A stretch of 16,214 nt of DNA from Lachnospiraceae bacterium (GCA_900769175.1 CAAGFP010000050.1:1-16214), one strand, 5' to 3'; positions 1 to 7,346 are shown, counted from the stretch's first letter. Translations and numbers: made by a program. Notes: generated from the sequence alone by a model not told the origin.

Positions 1-1260
1 AATTCGAAGACGAACGCTCTTTTGGATAATTATACTATTACGGTTGATGAATATAATGGAAAAACAAACATTGTTTCCGGAATGAATGGATATCAGATTA
101 AACTAATCGCGAATTCTTATAAGAACAATGAAGTGATTTCCATTCCGGTGAAAGTAAAACGGGAAAACTGGTTGGAACCGGTTTCTGTTACAATCAAAGC
201 AAAGGTTGTAACCCAGAATCCGAAAATTGTTATGAAAAAGACTTCGGCTAAGGTAAATATCGATCCGAAGGCGGTTGCAAATTCTGAAATCGGACTGGTG
301 GGACCGTCGGTTTCGCTTCCCATGAGTGTGGATCAGGCAAATGTAAGAATCAAAGAAGCCAAGGACTGGAGAATTGAAAAACTGAATCCGTCCACAAAGA
401 AATATGAGCCGGTTGCGGTATCCGTAAAAGAGAATGGGGCGATAGAAACAGGTGGTTTGGTTATTACCTATGACAGCTTCTTAAGAGAGGTTTCTTTCTT
501 TGCAGCATTTACGGGTAGTGAGGCGAATCCGGTTGCAATTGCTGCGCCCGGTACTTATAAGTACAGATTATATGTACTTGATAATTACACTTCGATATAC
601 AAAGATGTCACCATTACCGTCACAGACAAGGAAATCATTCCGACTGTGAAAGCAAGCGGTAAACTGAATCTTGTCAGCCGGACGTTTTCGGAGGTATTGA
701 TTCAATACAGTCTGAAAAATACCGATGTGCCGGTTGAGAGTTTTGGTATATTAGCGGAAGAAGTTCCCGGAATGGACGGAGTAAAATATACGCATTTATT
801 TCATGTCGGTTACAATTCCTCAAAGATGAAGTATACGATATCTCCGGCAACAAATGTTACAATAAACCCCGGCACATATTATATTCCGGTTATACTTGAA
901 TTGACGAATAATGTTGAGATACGTACGACGGTAAAAGTAGTAACAGAAGTTAAAATTCCGGGCGGAATTAAATCTGTGAGTCTACAATTAAAAAAGACAA
1001 GCAATTTTTCCATGTTTTGGTTAAGCAGCATGATTCCGAAATCATATTTATACACCGTCAAATCCGTAGAAGTGATAGATCCTAAGAATAATTTTGAGTT
1101 AACCGATTCGGACGGATTCCCATTCTATGTGGGAATTCAGGCAAAGGATTCTACGATAAAGAAGGGTAAATATACGGTCACCATAAAAATGTATCTTGAG
1201 GGTGATGATTACAATACCAAGCCCATTACGAAAAACATTACGATAAATGTGAAAGAATAG
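1..1260 (+). CDS. C-terminal part of a secreted repeat-domain surface protein (5' end outside window)
   Basis: The reading frame is open from base 1 (N-S-K-T-N-A-L-L-D-N-Y) to the TAG at 1258-1260, so the gene starts upstream of the window and about 419 residues are visible. It aligns along its whole length with the C-terminal ~420 residues of the next gene: NGYQ...NNE.IS.PV, PKIV, IEK.NP.TKKYE, APGTYKYR.Y, KLNLVSR/SLNLVSR and a C-terminal IKKG.YT..IK.YL.GDD.NTK match in order. The two genes are therefore tandem paralogs. The visible part is beta-rich and Ig-like in character. No transmembrane segment or LPXTG sorting signal follows, so it is probably released or held non-covalently at the surface. 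The function is unknown; adhesion or a matrix role is only a guess from the domain style. A terminator hairpin follows 40 nt after the stop. Confidence 0.85.
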   Translation, partial: NSKTNALLDNYTITVDEYNGKTNIVSGMNGYQIKLIANSYKNNEVISIPVKVKRENWLEPVSVTIKAKVVTQNPKIVMKKTSAKVNIDPKAVANSEIGLVGPSVSLPMSVDQANVRIKEAKDWRIEKLNPSTKKYEPVAVSVKENGAIETGGLVITYDSFLREVSFFAAFTGSEANPVAIAAPGTYKYRLYVLDNYTSIYKDVTITVTDKEIIPTVKASGKLNLVSRTFSEVLIQYSLKNTDVPVESFGILAEEVPGMDGVKYTHLFHVGYNSSKMKYTISPATNVTINPGTYYIPVILELTNNVEIRTTVKVVTEVKIPGGIKSVSLQLKKTSNFSMFWLSSMIPKSYLYTVKSVEVIDPKNNFELTDSDGFPFYVGIQAKDSTIKKGKYTVTIKMYLEGDDYNTKPITKNITINVKE

Positions 1261-1300
1261 AAGAAACAAGACAGTTACCGGTAGGATATATTTCAATTAG

Positions 1301-1350
1301 TATCCGGGAATAAAGGAGGAAAACAGATTTTATTCCCGGATACATTTTAT
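1301..1350 (+). terminator. Hairpin terminator after the first surface-protein gene
   Basis: Bases 1301-1314 (TATCCGGGAATAAA) and 1329-1342 (TTTATTCCCGGATA) form a perfect 14-bp stem around a 14-nt loop, followed by CATTTTATT. The position 40 nt after the upstream stop suggests a rho-independent terminator. The T-run is interrupted, so termination may be partial and the hairpin could allow read-through into the next gene. Confidence 0.7.
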
Positions 1351-1357
1351 TACTTAT

Positions 1358-1397
1358 GTCAAGAACGCCCGTGACTTTAGTCATGGGATGAATTGAC
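1358..1397 (+). mobile_element. IS200/IS605-type right-end (omegaRNA-like) hairpin remnant
   Basis: CCCGTGAC (1368-1375), loop TTTA, and GTCATGGG (1380-1387) form an 8-bp hairpin with one G-T pair. It is enclosed by GTCAA (1358-1362) and TTGAC (1393-1397), with two 5-nt internal bulges. This shape and sequence resemble the right end of IS200/IS605-family elements, whose 3' end also encodes the guide-RNA scaffold of TnpB. No tnpA or tnpB reading frame is present nearby, so this is a solo end or decayed remnant. It ends 23 nt before the start codon of the next gene, so it lies inside that gene's leader. Identification is from memory of the end pattern, not from a search. Confidence 0.45.
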
Positions 1398-1420
1398 TTA
1401 AGTCTTGGGGAAATAAGTAT

Positions 1421-4400
1421 ATGAAGGAAAACAGGATGAAAAAGAGGAAATTAGTATCAAGAGTTTTGACAATCATTTTGTCTGCAATGCTGACAATTAC
1501 AGCAATTCCGTTTCCGTCTGTCTTTGCAGCAGATACAGGGGGGATTTCAACTGAAGCGGGCTCGGAGGAAGTGAGCGAAGAACTTTCGGACGAAGACGGC
1601 GAAGCGGGTTCGGAGGAAGTGAGCGAAGAACTTTCGGAAGAAGACAGTGAAGCGGGTTCGGAGGAAGTGAGCGAAGAACTCTCGGAAGAAGTGAGCGAAG
1701 AAACTTCAGAGGAAGGAAGCGAAGAACTCTCGGAAGAAGTGAGCGAAGAAGCTTCGGAAGATGACAGCGAAGAAACTTCGGAAGAAGACAGCGAAGATAC
1801 TTCGGAAGAAGACAGCGAAGAAGCTTCGGAGGAAGCAAGCGTAGAAGCTTCGGAAGAAGACAGCGAAGAAGCTTCGGAGGAAGCAAGTGAAGATCTTTCG
1901 GAGGAAGACAGCGAAGAAGCATCTGAAGAAAACGGCGAAGGCGGAGAAAAAGAATTAGAAATCGTATCGGATGAATTGGATAATCTTGACATGACGGATT
2001 CTGAAACACTTTCATGGAAATTCGCTTCAAGTACCTATTATATTCCTAAAGGCGATAAGATTACATTAACCTACGAAGAAAGCACTCCCGGTCTTCATAA
2101 AAAGATGGTGTTTACCGCCAAAGATTCATCGAATAATCAAGAAATAAAGGATCTTTCCTGCTCCTTAAGTGGGGATGTCTGGTCCATCCGTGATGCGAAT
2201 AAGGCTTTAATCGGAACTATTAACCGAAATACCTATATTTTATCCGTGGGAGAAAGTACAGATATCTCAAGGATTACACTTACGGCAACATATGAAGGAA
2301 TTTCTTCCTCTACATATATTTATGTGCGGGAAAAGAAAATTGTTAAAAATATTGATTTCTATAATGGGGATAATAACTGTTTTGAAATCAGTACTGCTTT
2401 CGTGAAGAATAAGACATTTCAGATTGAAGCACGCGGAAGAAATACCTGGAATCAGTATATTTATTTCAAGGACGAAGATGCTCCGGCTCTTAAATGGAGC
2501 AGTTCCGACACCTCCATTGCAACGGTCACTTCAACGGGTGGGATTGCGACTGTAACAATCAAGAATCCGGGTATTGTCCGAATCAAGGCACAGGCACAGG
2601 ATGATGGTAAATTTTCAAATAGCTTTGTGGTTACAGTGATAGATGAAGATATTGTTTTATATAACCCCACACTGGCCATTAACAAATACCAGACAGGGAT
2701 TCCGGATAATTATTTCATTGTTTCCGGCACCCATAGTGAAATGAAAAGAAAAAGCCTTGAAATAACAGAGGTGAAAAAGGGAACGAAGAGTTACGATCTT
2801 GCTTTGTTCGAAATTTGTAGCGGAGGGTATAGCACGATGTCCTCCATCCGGGTTACGGATCCGAAATTGGTTCCGGGCGGTACCTATAAGGTTAAATTAA
2901 AAACAACCTTCAACGGATTGGAATACAATGAAAACAACGGAAGTATCAAAAGCAGTGAGAATCCGGAAAAAGATATCACAAAGGAATTGATTCTGACGCT
3001 TAAGGTTTCGGATCAGTTACCGACGATTCAATTCGACACTTTGACTTTTGATGTGCTTGATGGCTATAACTATGAGAAGAAATTGAATTATTCAAAGAAT
3101 CTGGCTCCGATTGAACAGTTGGATATTATTACGGATGAATCGGAAGAGTCTCAAATTTTTGCTGAGCATTTTGAACTGACCGGTTCCAGTTCCGGTTCGA
3201 TTTATTTGAAATTCAAACTGAATGGTTCGAATTCCGGTAAGAGTTATTTGGATTATAATAAGACGAAGCTTAAAGGTAAAATGTATGTCAAACTGGTAGA
3301 TTATCCCGGCTTTACAGTGGACATTACCGTTAAAACTCCTTGCCGGAAACAGACCTTTAAGCAAAAAACGATTCCGGTGCTTCATTATGGTTGTTTTGAT
3401 AAGGGAGCAGAAATAAAAATCTATAACTCGACAAAGAAACAGGACCAGTCCTATTTTACTCTTCAAAAGCAGGAGGGCGCAGATGCCAGACTGGAAATTA
3501 AGGGCGACGAAATTAATGGATATCAGGTTTATCTGAAAGAAGCGCAATATCGAAACAATGAGATTATTTCCGTTCCGGTGACGATAAAGGTATCCGGTTA
3601 TGCGCAACCCGTTTCTTTGGTATTAAAGTTTAAGGTTGTTACAGTGACACCTAAGATTGTAACGAGTAAAAATACTTTGACGGTGAATATCCATGAGTCT
3701 GCTTTTCCTGCGGATTTATCGAATAATCAAGGCCTTCCGGATAAAATGGATGTGACGGTAAATCCGGAAAATGTTTGGAAAGCGCAGTCTTCTTATTGGA
3801 CGATAGAAAAATACAATCCGCAAACGAAGAAATACGAAAGTATAAAAACGACATGGCAAAACGGAGGTGTAGTGGCAGACGGACTGTTATTTTATAGTCA
3901 GGCATCATCAAAAAACTGCCAGGTTTCTCCGCTTCGTGATACAACGAAAATGGTTCATACACCGATTGCAACGCCGGGAACCTATAAATACCGGATTTAT
4001 ATGTTGATTGATTTCGAGGAAGTTTATAAGGACATCACGGTTAAGGTGATAGATACACCGATTAAGGTAACTTTACAAAGCGGCAGTCTGAATCTGGTAA
4101 GTCGTTCTTATTCGGATGTTTTGTTGAAAGGCAAGGTGGCAAATACCTCTGCTTTGATAACCGGATATGAAGTTTCGAATGAAACCTTTGTTGCTGAAGA
4201 CTTGAATGAATACAGTTATTCTGATTTGTTCGTAACGGGATACGGAAGCTATCGTTTTATCAGGGCCAGAGAGGGTGTGTACATAAAAGCAGGAACTTAT
4301 AATGTTCCGATTTATGTGAAATTAAATAACAATGTAAAGGTGAAAACCTATATTAAACTGACCTGCAGCGTAAAGAAGCCCGCCAACAAGGGAACTTCAA

Positions 4401-4666
4401 CCGTGACAATTAAAAAATCCAATTCTGTATGGACATATTTATATGAAAAGGATTTATGTCCGGCCCAGTGCCATGTGAAACAAATTGAAGTCTTAAGCGG
4501 AGGAGATAAATTCGAGGTAACCAGTTCTTACAGTCTGAATATTAAATTATTAGACAAAGCCATAAAGAAAGGTACTTACACGATTAAAATCAAATACTAT
4601 CTCAAAGGCGATGATAATAATACGAAGGCATTAACAAAGACAATCAAAGTCAAGGTGATTGAGTAA
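1421..4666 (+). CDS. Secreted surface protein with acidic SEEx tract and Ig-like (BIG2) domains
   Basis: The protein has 1081 residues. Residues 1-36 form a signal peptide: a basic start (KKRK), a hydrophobic core and a VFA-AD cleavage site. Residues ~45-180 are a Ser/Glu tract of SEEx tetrads with a very strong negative charge. Residues ~190-305 look like a first beta domain. Residues ~307-412 carry a clear BIG2 motif (WSSSDTSIATV then GIATVTIKNPG). The remainder is beta-rich, and its last ~420 residues are paralogous to the truncated gene at 1-1260. There is no LPXTG motif, C-terminal membrane helix or SLH domain, so it is exported but with no visible anchor. Two starts are possible: ATG 1421 with GGGG at 1407-1410, or ATG 1436 with AAGGA at 1424-1428 (7-nt spacing). 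The second gives the more typical short MKKRK signal peptide. No promoter is evident. The binding partner is unknown; adhesion or matrix roles are inferred only from BIG2 proteins. Confidence 0.88.
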   Translation: MKENRMKKRKLVSRVLTIILSAMLTITAIPFPSVFAADTGGISTEAGSEEVSEELSDEDGEAGSEEVSEELSEEDSEAGSEEVSEELSEEVSEETSEEGSEELSEEVSEEASEDDSEETSEEDSEDTSEEDSEEASEEASVEASEEDSEEASEEASEDLSEEDSEEASEENGEGGEKELEIVSDELDNLDMTDSETLSWKFASSTYYIPKGDKITLTYEESTPGLHKKMVFTAKDSSNNQEIKDLSCSLSGDVWSIRDANKALIGTINRNTYILSVGESTDISRITLTATYEGISSSTYIYVREKKIVKNIDFYNGDNNCFEISTAFVKNKTFQIEARGRNTWNQYIYFKDEDAPALKWSSSDTSIATVTSTGGIATVTIKNPGIVRIKAQAQDDGKFSNSFVVTVIDEDIVLYNPTLAINKYQTGIPDNYFIVSGTHSEMKRKSLEITEVKKGTKSYDLALFEICSGGYSTMSSIRVTDPKLVPGGTYKVKLKTTFNGLEYNENNGSIKSSENPEKDITKELILTLKVSDQLPTIQFDTLTFDVLDGYNYEKKLNYSKNLAPIEQLDIITDESEESQIFAEHFELTGSSSGSIYLKFKLNGSNSGKSYLDYNKTKLKGKMYVKLVDYPGFTVDITVKTPCRKQTFKQKTIPVLHYGCFDKGAEIKIYNSTKKQDQSYFTLQKQEGADARLEIKGDEINGYQVYLKEAQYRNNEIISVPVTIKVSGYAQPVSLVLKFKVVTVTPKIVTSKNTLTVNIHESAFPADLSNNQGLPDKMDVTVNPENVWKAQSSYWTIEKYNPQTKKYESIKTTWQNGGVVADGLLFYSQASSKNCQVSPLRDTTKMVHTPIATPGTYKYRIYMLIDFEEVYKDITVKVIDTPIKVTLQSGSLNLVSRSYSDVLLKGKVANTSALITGYEVSNETFVAEDLNEYSYSDLFVTGYGSYRFIRAREGVYIKAGTYNVPIYVKLNNNVKVKTYIKLTCSVKKPANKGTSTVTIKKSNSVWTYLYEKDLCPAQCHVKQIEVLSGGDKFEVTSSYSLNIKLLDKAIKKGTYTIKIKYYLKGDDNNTKALTKTIKVKVIE
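1553..1950 (+). repeat. In-frame 12-bp repeat tract coding SEEx tetrads
   Basis: About 30 imperfect copies of a 12-bp unit (Ser-Glu-Glu-x, where x is Val, Leu, Asp, Ala, Thr or Gly) lie inside the surface-protein gene. The first copies are organised in a longer unit of 16 residues (EAGSEEVSEELSEEDS). Because the unit is a multiple of three, copy-number changes would lengthen or shorten the linker without breaking the frame. Confidence 0.85.
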
Positions 4667-4702
4667 GTAAGAAAGAAAGTAAGTAAGAAAGTAAGTAAGT
4701 AA
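4663..4702 (+). repeat. Tetranucleotide (GTAA/GAAA)n repeat at the gene end
   Basis: Ten consecutive 4-bp units, either GTAA or GAAA, begin at the last base of the Glu codon and include the TAA stop of the surface-protein gene (4664-4666). The stop lies in the first unit, so unit gain or loss downstream would not change the protein. Confidence 0.8.
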
Positions 4703-4729
4703 GGATTGGCTGAAGAGATAAAGTGATTT

Positions 4730-4794
4730 GTACAAAAGATAAAGAGATTTCGTGCAAAAGATAAAGAGATTTCGTGCAAAAGATAAATAGATAT
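4730..4794 (+). repeat. Three tandem 22-bp repeats before the terminator
   Basis: The units start at 4730, 4752 and 4774. The core is GTRCAAAAGATAAAGAGATT; the third copy diverges at its end (AAATAGATATG) and runs into the left arm of the terminator stem. There are no spacers, so this is not a CRISPR array. The function is unknown. Confidence 0.8.
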
Positions 4795-4866
4795 GGGCGT
4801 GTACCACTAAAAGTTAGACCTAAAAATCTAACGATTGGCTGTCGGTACATGCCCATATCTATTTTT
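4785..4866 (+). terminator. Strong nested-hairpin terminator of the second surface-protein gene
   Basis: The left arm 4785-4805 and right arm 4844-4864 form a stem of about 21 bp with one G-T pair (core AGATATGGGC with GCCCATATCT). An inner hairpin GTTAGA (4813-4818) with TCTAAC (4827-4832) sits in the loop. The right arm ends in ATTTTTG. This is a good rho-independent terminator; the near-symmetrical A/T flanks could also serve the opposite strand. Confidence 0.8.
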
Positions 4867-4932
4867 GTGTAATTAATCTTTTATGTAATTAATTATGCAA
4901 CTAACTAAATTCGAATGATAATTATACAGTAA

Positions 4933-5171
4933 GGTGCCCCAGTGGTTCTTTTTCGTCGGGAAAGTGGTTCCTGTAACCACAGATTTCTGCGAGGAGTACC
5001 CCCAGTGGTTCTTTTTCGCCGGGAAGGTGGTTCTAGTAACCACAGATTTCTGCGAGGAGTACCCCCAGTGGTTCTTTTTCGTCGGGAAAGTGGTTCTTGT
5101 AACCACAGATCTCTGCGAGCCGTAACCCCTGGGATTATAAATTCGTCCCTGCGGGGTTTCCGTACCCCGTA
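4933..5171 (-). repeat. Phased palindrome array 1 (63-bp family, inverted orientation)
   Basis: Three tandem 63-bp units (AGTGGTTC at 4941, 5004 and 5067) each contain GTGGTT-5 nt-AACCAC, centred at 4972, 5035 and 5098. Weaker palindromes (GTACC with GGTTC) are centred midway at 5003.5 and 5066.5. The array continues with palindromes centred near 5130 and at 5160.5, keeping about 31.5-bp spacing. Read on the - strand it aligns with array 3: both contain AACCCCGCAGGGACGAATTTA followed by GGGGTTACGG, and AAAAAGAACC. I do not recognise the family. Confidence 0.85.
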
Positions 5172-5176
5172 TTTTA
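5150..5176 (+). terminator. Terminator-like hairpin at the end of array 1
   Basis: TGCGGGGT (5150-5157) and ACCCCGTA (5164-5171) form an 8-bp stem with one G-T pair and a 6-nt loop, followed by TTTTAT. It is the last phased palindrome of array 1 and could stop transcription on the + strand. The short T-run makes this moderate at best. Confidence 0.4.
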
Positions 5177-5195
5177 TAAAAAAAGAATCTTTAAG

Positions 5196-5447
5196 GTTGC
5201 AAGGGTTTGGTTTAAGGTTATGTGAATTGGATTTAAAGTTTTATAAGTTTGGTTTAATGCTATGTAAGTTAAATCTAAGGCTATGTAAGAAAATACTAAG
5301 GATATGTAAGTTAAATCTAAGGCTACGAGAGTTTGATTTGAGCTTATGTAAGATTTATTCAATGATATGTAAGTTTAATTCAATGATATGTAAGTTTGAT
5401 TTATTCTTGTGTATGCTTGATTTGTTGTTGTGTAAGGTTTATTTTGC
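5196..5447 (+). repeat. Twelve degenerate 21-bp tandem repeats
   Basis: Units start every 21 bp from 5196 to 5427. The consensus is roughly GNTATGTAAGTTTRATTYAAN. The sequence has drifted but no unit breaks the register. Twenty-one bp is two helical turns and one third of the neighbouring 63-bp unit. Because 21 is a multiple of three, long frames are open on both strands (a Cys-containing heptad on +, an IALDLTY-like heptad on -), but none has a credible start site. The role is unknown. Confidence 0.85.
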
Positions 5448-5476
5448 TTGTTTATCAAATAAGCGTGAAGTATAAT
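5448..5476 (+). promoter_or_regulatory. Probable sigma-70-type promoter for ppx-ppk1
   Basis: A -35-like TTGTTT (5448-5453) and a perfect -10 TATAAT (5471-5476) are separated by 17 bp. It lies just after the 21-bp repeats and before the AT-rich leader. Use of this site would give a 5' untranslated leader of about 255 nt ahead of ppx. Confidence 0.5.
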
Positions 5477-5540
5477 AAAATAAGGTTTTATGTTTCCATA
5501 TAGTTGGAGCAGGCGAACAGTAAAGCAGAGAGAAAACAGT

Positions 5541-5685
5541 TTATTAAAGAACAATATTCTATTAAAGATTTCTATAGATTAAAGATTTAAAATTTAAGAT
5601 TAAAAATTTAAGATTTAAAATTTAAGATTTAAGATATTAAAAAGATTAAAGATATTAAAAAGATTAAAGATATTAAAGACTATAG
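5541..5685 (+). repeat. AT-rich ATTTAAG/ATTAAAG repeat leader upstream of ppx
   Basis: Short direct repeats (ATTTAAG, ATTAAAG, ATTTAAAATTTAAG) fill this stretch, including an 18-bp unit GATATTAAAAAGATTAAA repeated 2.5 times at 5633-5677. There is almost no G-C content and many A/T runs. It could be bent or easily melted DNA, or an unstructured mRNA leader. No defined riboswitch fold is seen. Bases 5686-5739 hold only the ppx ribosome site. Confidence 0.7.
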
Positions 5686-5739
5686 ATTCTATTACAGACT
5701 GCAATTACGGATTAAATCAAGAGAAGGAAACGGAAAAAT

Positions 5740-7284
5740 ATGAAAAGAAAAACATTTGCTGCAATCGATGTGGGTTCCTATGAACTGGCGATGAAAATAT
5801 TCGAAATTTCTCAGACAAACGGATTAAAACAGATTGACCATATCCGCCACAGAATTGATTTGGGAACGCAGTCCTATTCGCAGGGAAAACTCTCCTACGA
5901 AAGATTGGAAGAGGTTTGCAGGATTTTATCTGAATATAAAAAGATAATGGAAGGATATCGTGTTGACGAATACAGGGCGTACGGCACCAGCGCACTTCGT
6001 GAACTTTCCAATAAAATTATTGTGCTGGACCAGATTCGTTCCAAAACCGGAATTGAAATTCAGATTCTAAGCAACTCGGAGCAGCGTTTCTTAGACTATA
6101 AATCCATTGCTTCGACGGGAAGTGAATTCGAGCAAATTATTGAAAACGGAACTGCAATTCTGGATATCGGAGGTGGAAGTATCCAGCTTTCGCTGTTTGA
6201 TAAGGATACTTTGGTGACAACACAGAATATGCAGCTTGGGGTGCTAAGACTTTATGACAGAATCCAGCATATTTGCGGGAATCCCGCGCACATGGAATCG
6301 CTTTTGGGTGAGATGATTCACAACCAGTTATCGGTATTCCGGAAACTTTATTTAAAAGACAGGGAGATTACGAACCTGATTGTTGTGGATGATTATGTGT
6401 CGTTTATTTTATCCGGAAAGAAAAAAGGTGCTTCGCTTGCGAATGATTTATCGCGGGAAGAATTCGAGCGAATCGTTGAGCAGATTTATTCCTCTTCGAT
6501 GCAGCAGACGGCAACGGAATTCATGGTTCCGGAGGAAAATGTGCCCCTCCTTCAGGTGGCGTCCAAACTTGTGAAGAGCACGCTTGAAATTCTGGATGCA
6601 AAGAAACTTTTCGTGCCCGGGGTTACTCTGGGAGACGGAATCGCTTATGATTATGCGGAGAAAACGAAACTGATTCGCCCGAGACATAATTTTGAGGCGG
6701 ATATTATTGCCTGTGCAAAGAATCTGTCCAAACGTTACCAGGGGAGCAGGAGGCGCGGAGAAACTCTGGAGAACACCTGCATGGTGATTTTTGATGCAAT
6801 GAAGAAAAGTTCGAAATTAACGGACCGGCAAAAACTCCTGCTTCGTATTGCAGCGCTTCTTCATGATTGCGGTAAATATGTAAGCCTTACGCAGGTTGGC
6901 GAGTGTTCTTATCACATTGTGATGAATACGGAAATCATCGGATTGTCGCATCTGGAACGTGAAATTGTGGCAAATGTAGTAAAATTCAATCATCTTGATT
7001 TCATGTATTTTGATGAACTTTCTGCATATAGTGAAATTGACAGGGAAAGCTATCTGACGATTGCCAAGCTTACGGCAATTCTACGCGTTGCGAACGGAAT
7101 CAGCCGCAGCCATAAGCAGAAAATTTCAGAAGTCAAAGCAGCATTAAAGGACGAAGAATTAGTGATTACGGTAGATGCGATTGAGAATCTGGAATTGGAA
7201 AGAGGGCTGTTCGGAAATAAGGCGAAATTCTTTGAAGAAGTTTACAATGTGCATCCGGTTATTAAAATGAAGAAGACGCTATAG
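5740..7284 (+). CDS. ppx: Ppx/GppA-family exopolyphosphatase-like protein with C-terminal HD domain
   Basis: The protein has 514 residues. Ppx/GppA enzymes release phosphate from polyphosphate ends or hydrolyse pppGpp, in the cytoplasm. Residues 1-~300 are the ASKHA-fold phosphatase: AAIDVGS (phosphate loop 1), GTSALREL, SNSEQR (E114, matching the family's conserved Glu region), LDIGGGSIQ (loop 2, 144-149) and GVLRLYD. Residues ~320-500 are an HD domain with LLHDCGK (H375, D376). The usual GGGSTE Glu is Gln149 here, which may lower or change activity. The start is ATG 5740 with AAGGA at 5724-5728. ppk1 follows after 79 nt in the same direction, so synthesis and breakdown of polyphosphate are encoded together. 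The substrate (polyphosphate or a nucleotide) cannot be told from the sequence. Confidence 0.9.
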   Translation: MKRKTFAAIDVGSYELAMKIFEISQTNGLKQIDHIRHRIDLGTQSYSQGKLSYERLEEVCRILSEYKKIMEGYRVDEYRAYGTSALRELSNKIIVLDQIRSKTGIEIQILSNSEQRFLDYKSIASTGSEFEQIIENGTAILDIGGGSIQLSLFDKDTLVTTQNMQLGVLRLYDRIQHICGNPAHMESLLGEMIHNQLSVFRKLYLKDREITNLIVVDDYVSFILSGKKKGASLANDLSREEFERIVEQIYSSSMQQTATEFMVPEENVPLLQVASKLVKSTLEILDAKKLFVPGVTLGDGIAYDYAEKTKLIRPRHNFEADIIACAKNLSKRYQGSRRRGETLENTCMVIFDAMKKSSKLTDRQKLLLRIAALLHDCGKYVSLTQVGECSYHIVMNTEIIGLSHLEREIVANVVKFNHLDFMYFDELSAYSEIDRESYLTIAKLTAILRVANGISRSHKQKISEVKAALKDEELVITVDAIENLELERGLFGNKAKFFEEVYNVHPVIKMKKTL

Positions 7285-7328
7285 ACCGGGGAGAAATTTT
7301 ATTCGTTTTTTGAGAGAAGAAAGTGGAA

Positions 7329-7346
7329 ATGAAAACATGTTTTCAT
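7329..7346. promoter_or_regulatory. 18-bp perfect palindrome between ppx and ppk1
   Basis: ATGAAAACATGTTTTCAT is a perfect inverted repeat with no loop, ending 5 nt before the GAGGAA ribosome site of ppk1. The size and symmetry fit a dimeric repressor operator, or an mRNA fold that gates ppk1 translation. No matching regulator gene is in the window. Confidence 0.45.

Noticed and set aside
1393..1422. Promoter TTGACT with TATATG just before the surface-protein gene
   Set aside because: The spacing is 18-19 bp and the -10 would overlap the start codon; TTGAC is better explained as part of the IS605-like stem.
1381..2030. Two long - strand open frames (Ser-rich 203 aa and Leu/Arg-rich 177 aa) opposite the SEEx tract
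   Set aside because: They are shadows of the in-frame 12-bp repeats of the real + strand gene, which has a signal peptide and a consistent domain order.
4730..5104. CRISPR array
   Set aside because: The 22-bp and 63-bp repeats are directly tandem with no unique spacers, and there are no cas genes.
4934..5475. Open frames across array 1 and the 21-bp repeats (63 aa and 177 aa on +, 77 aa and 62 aa on -)
   Set aside because: They are open because 63 and 21 are multiples of three. There is no ribosome site, the + frame would start at GTG inside a repeat, and both strands are open at once.
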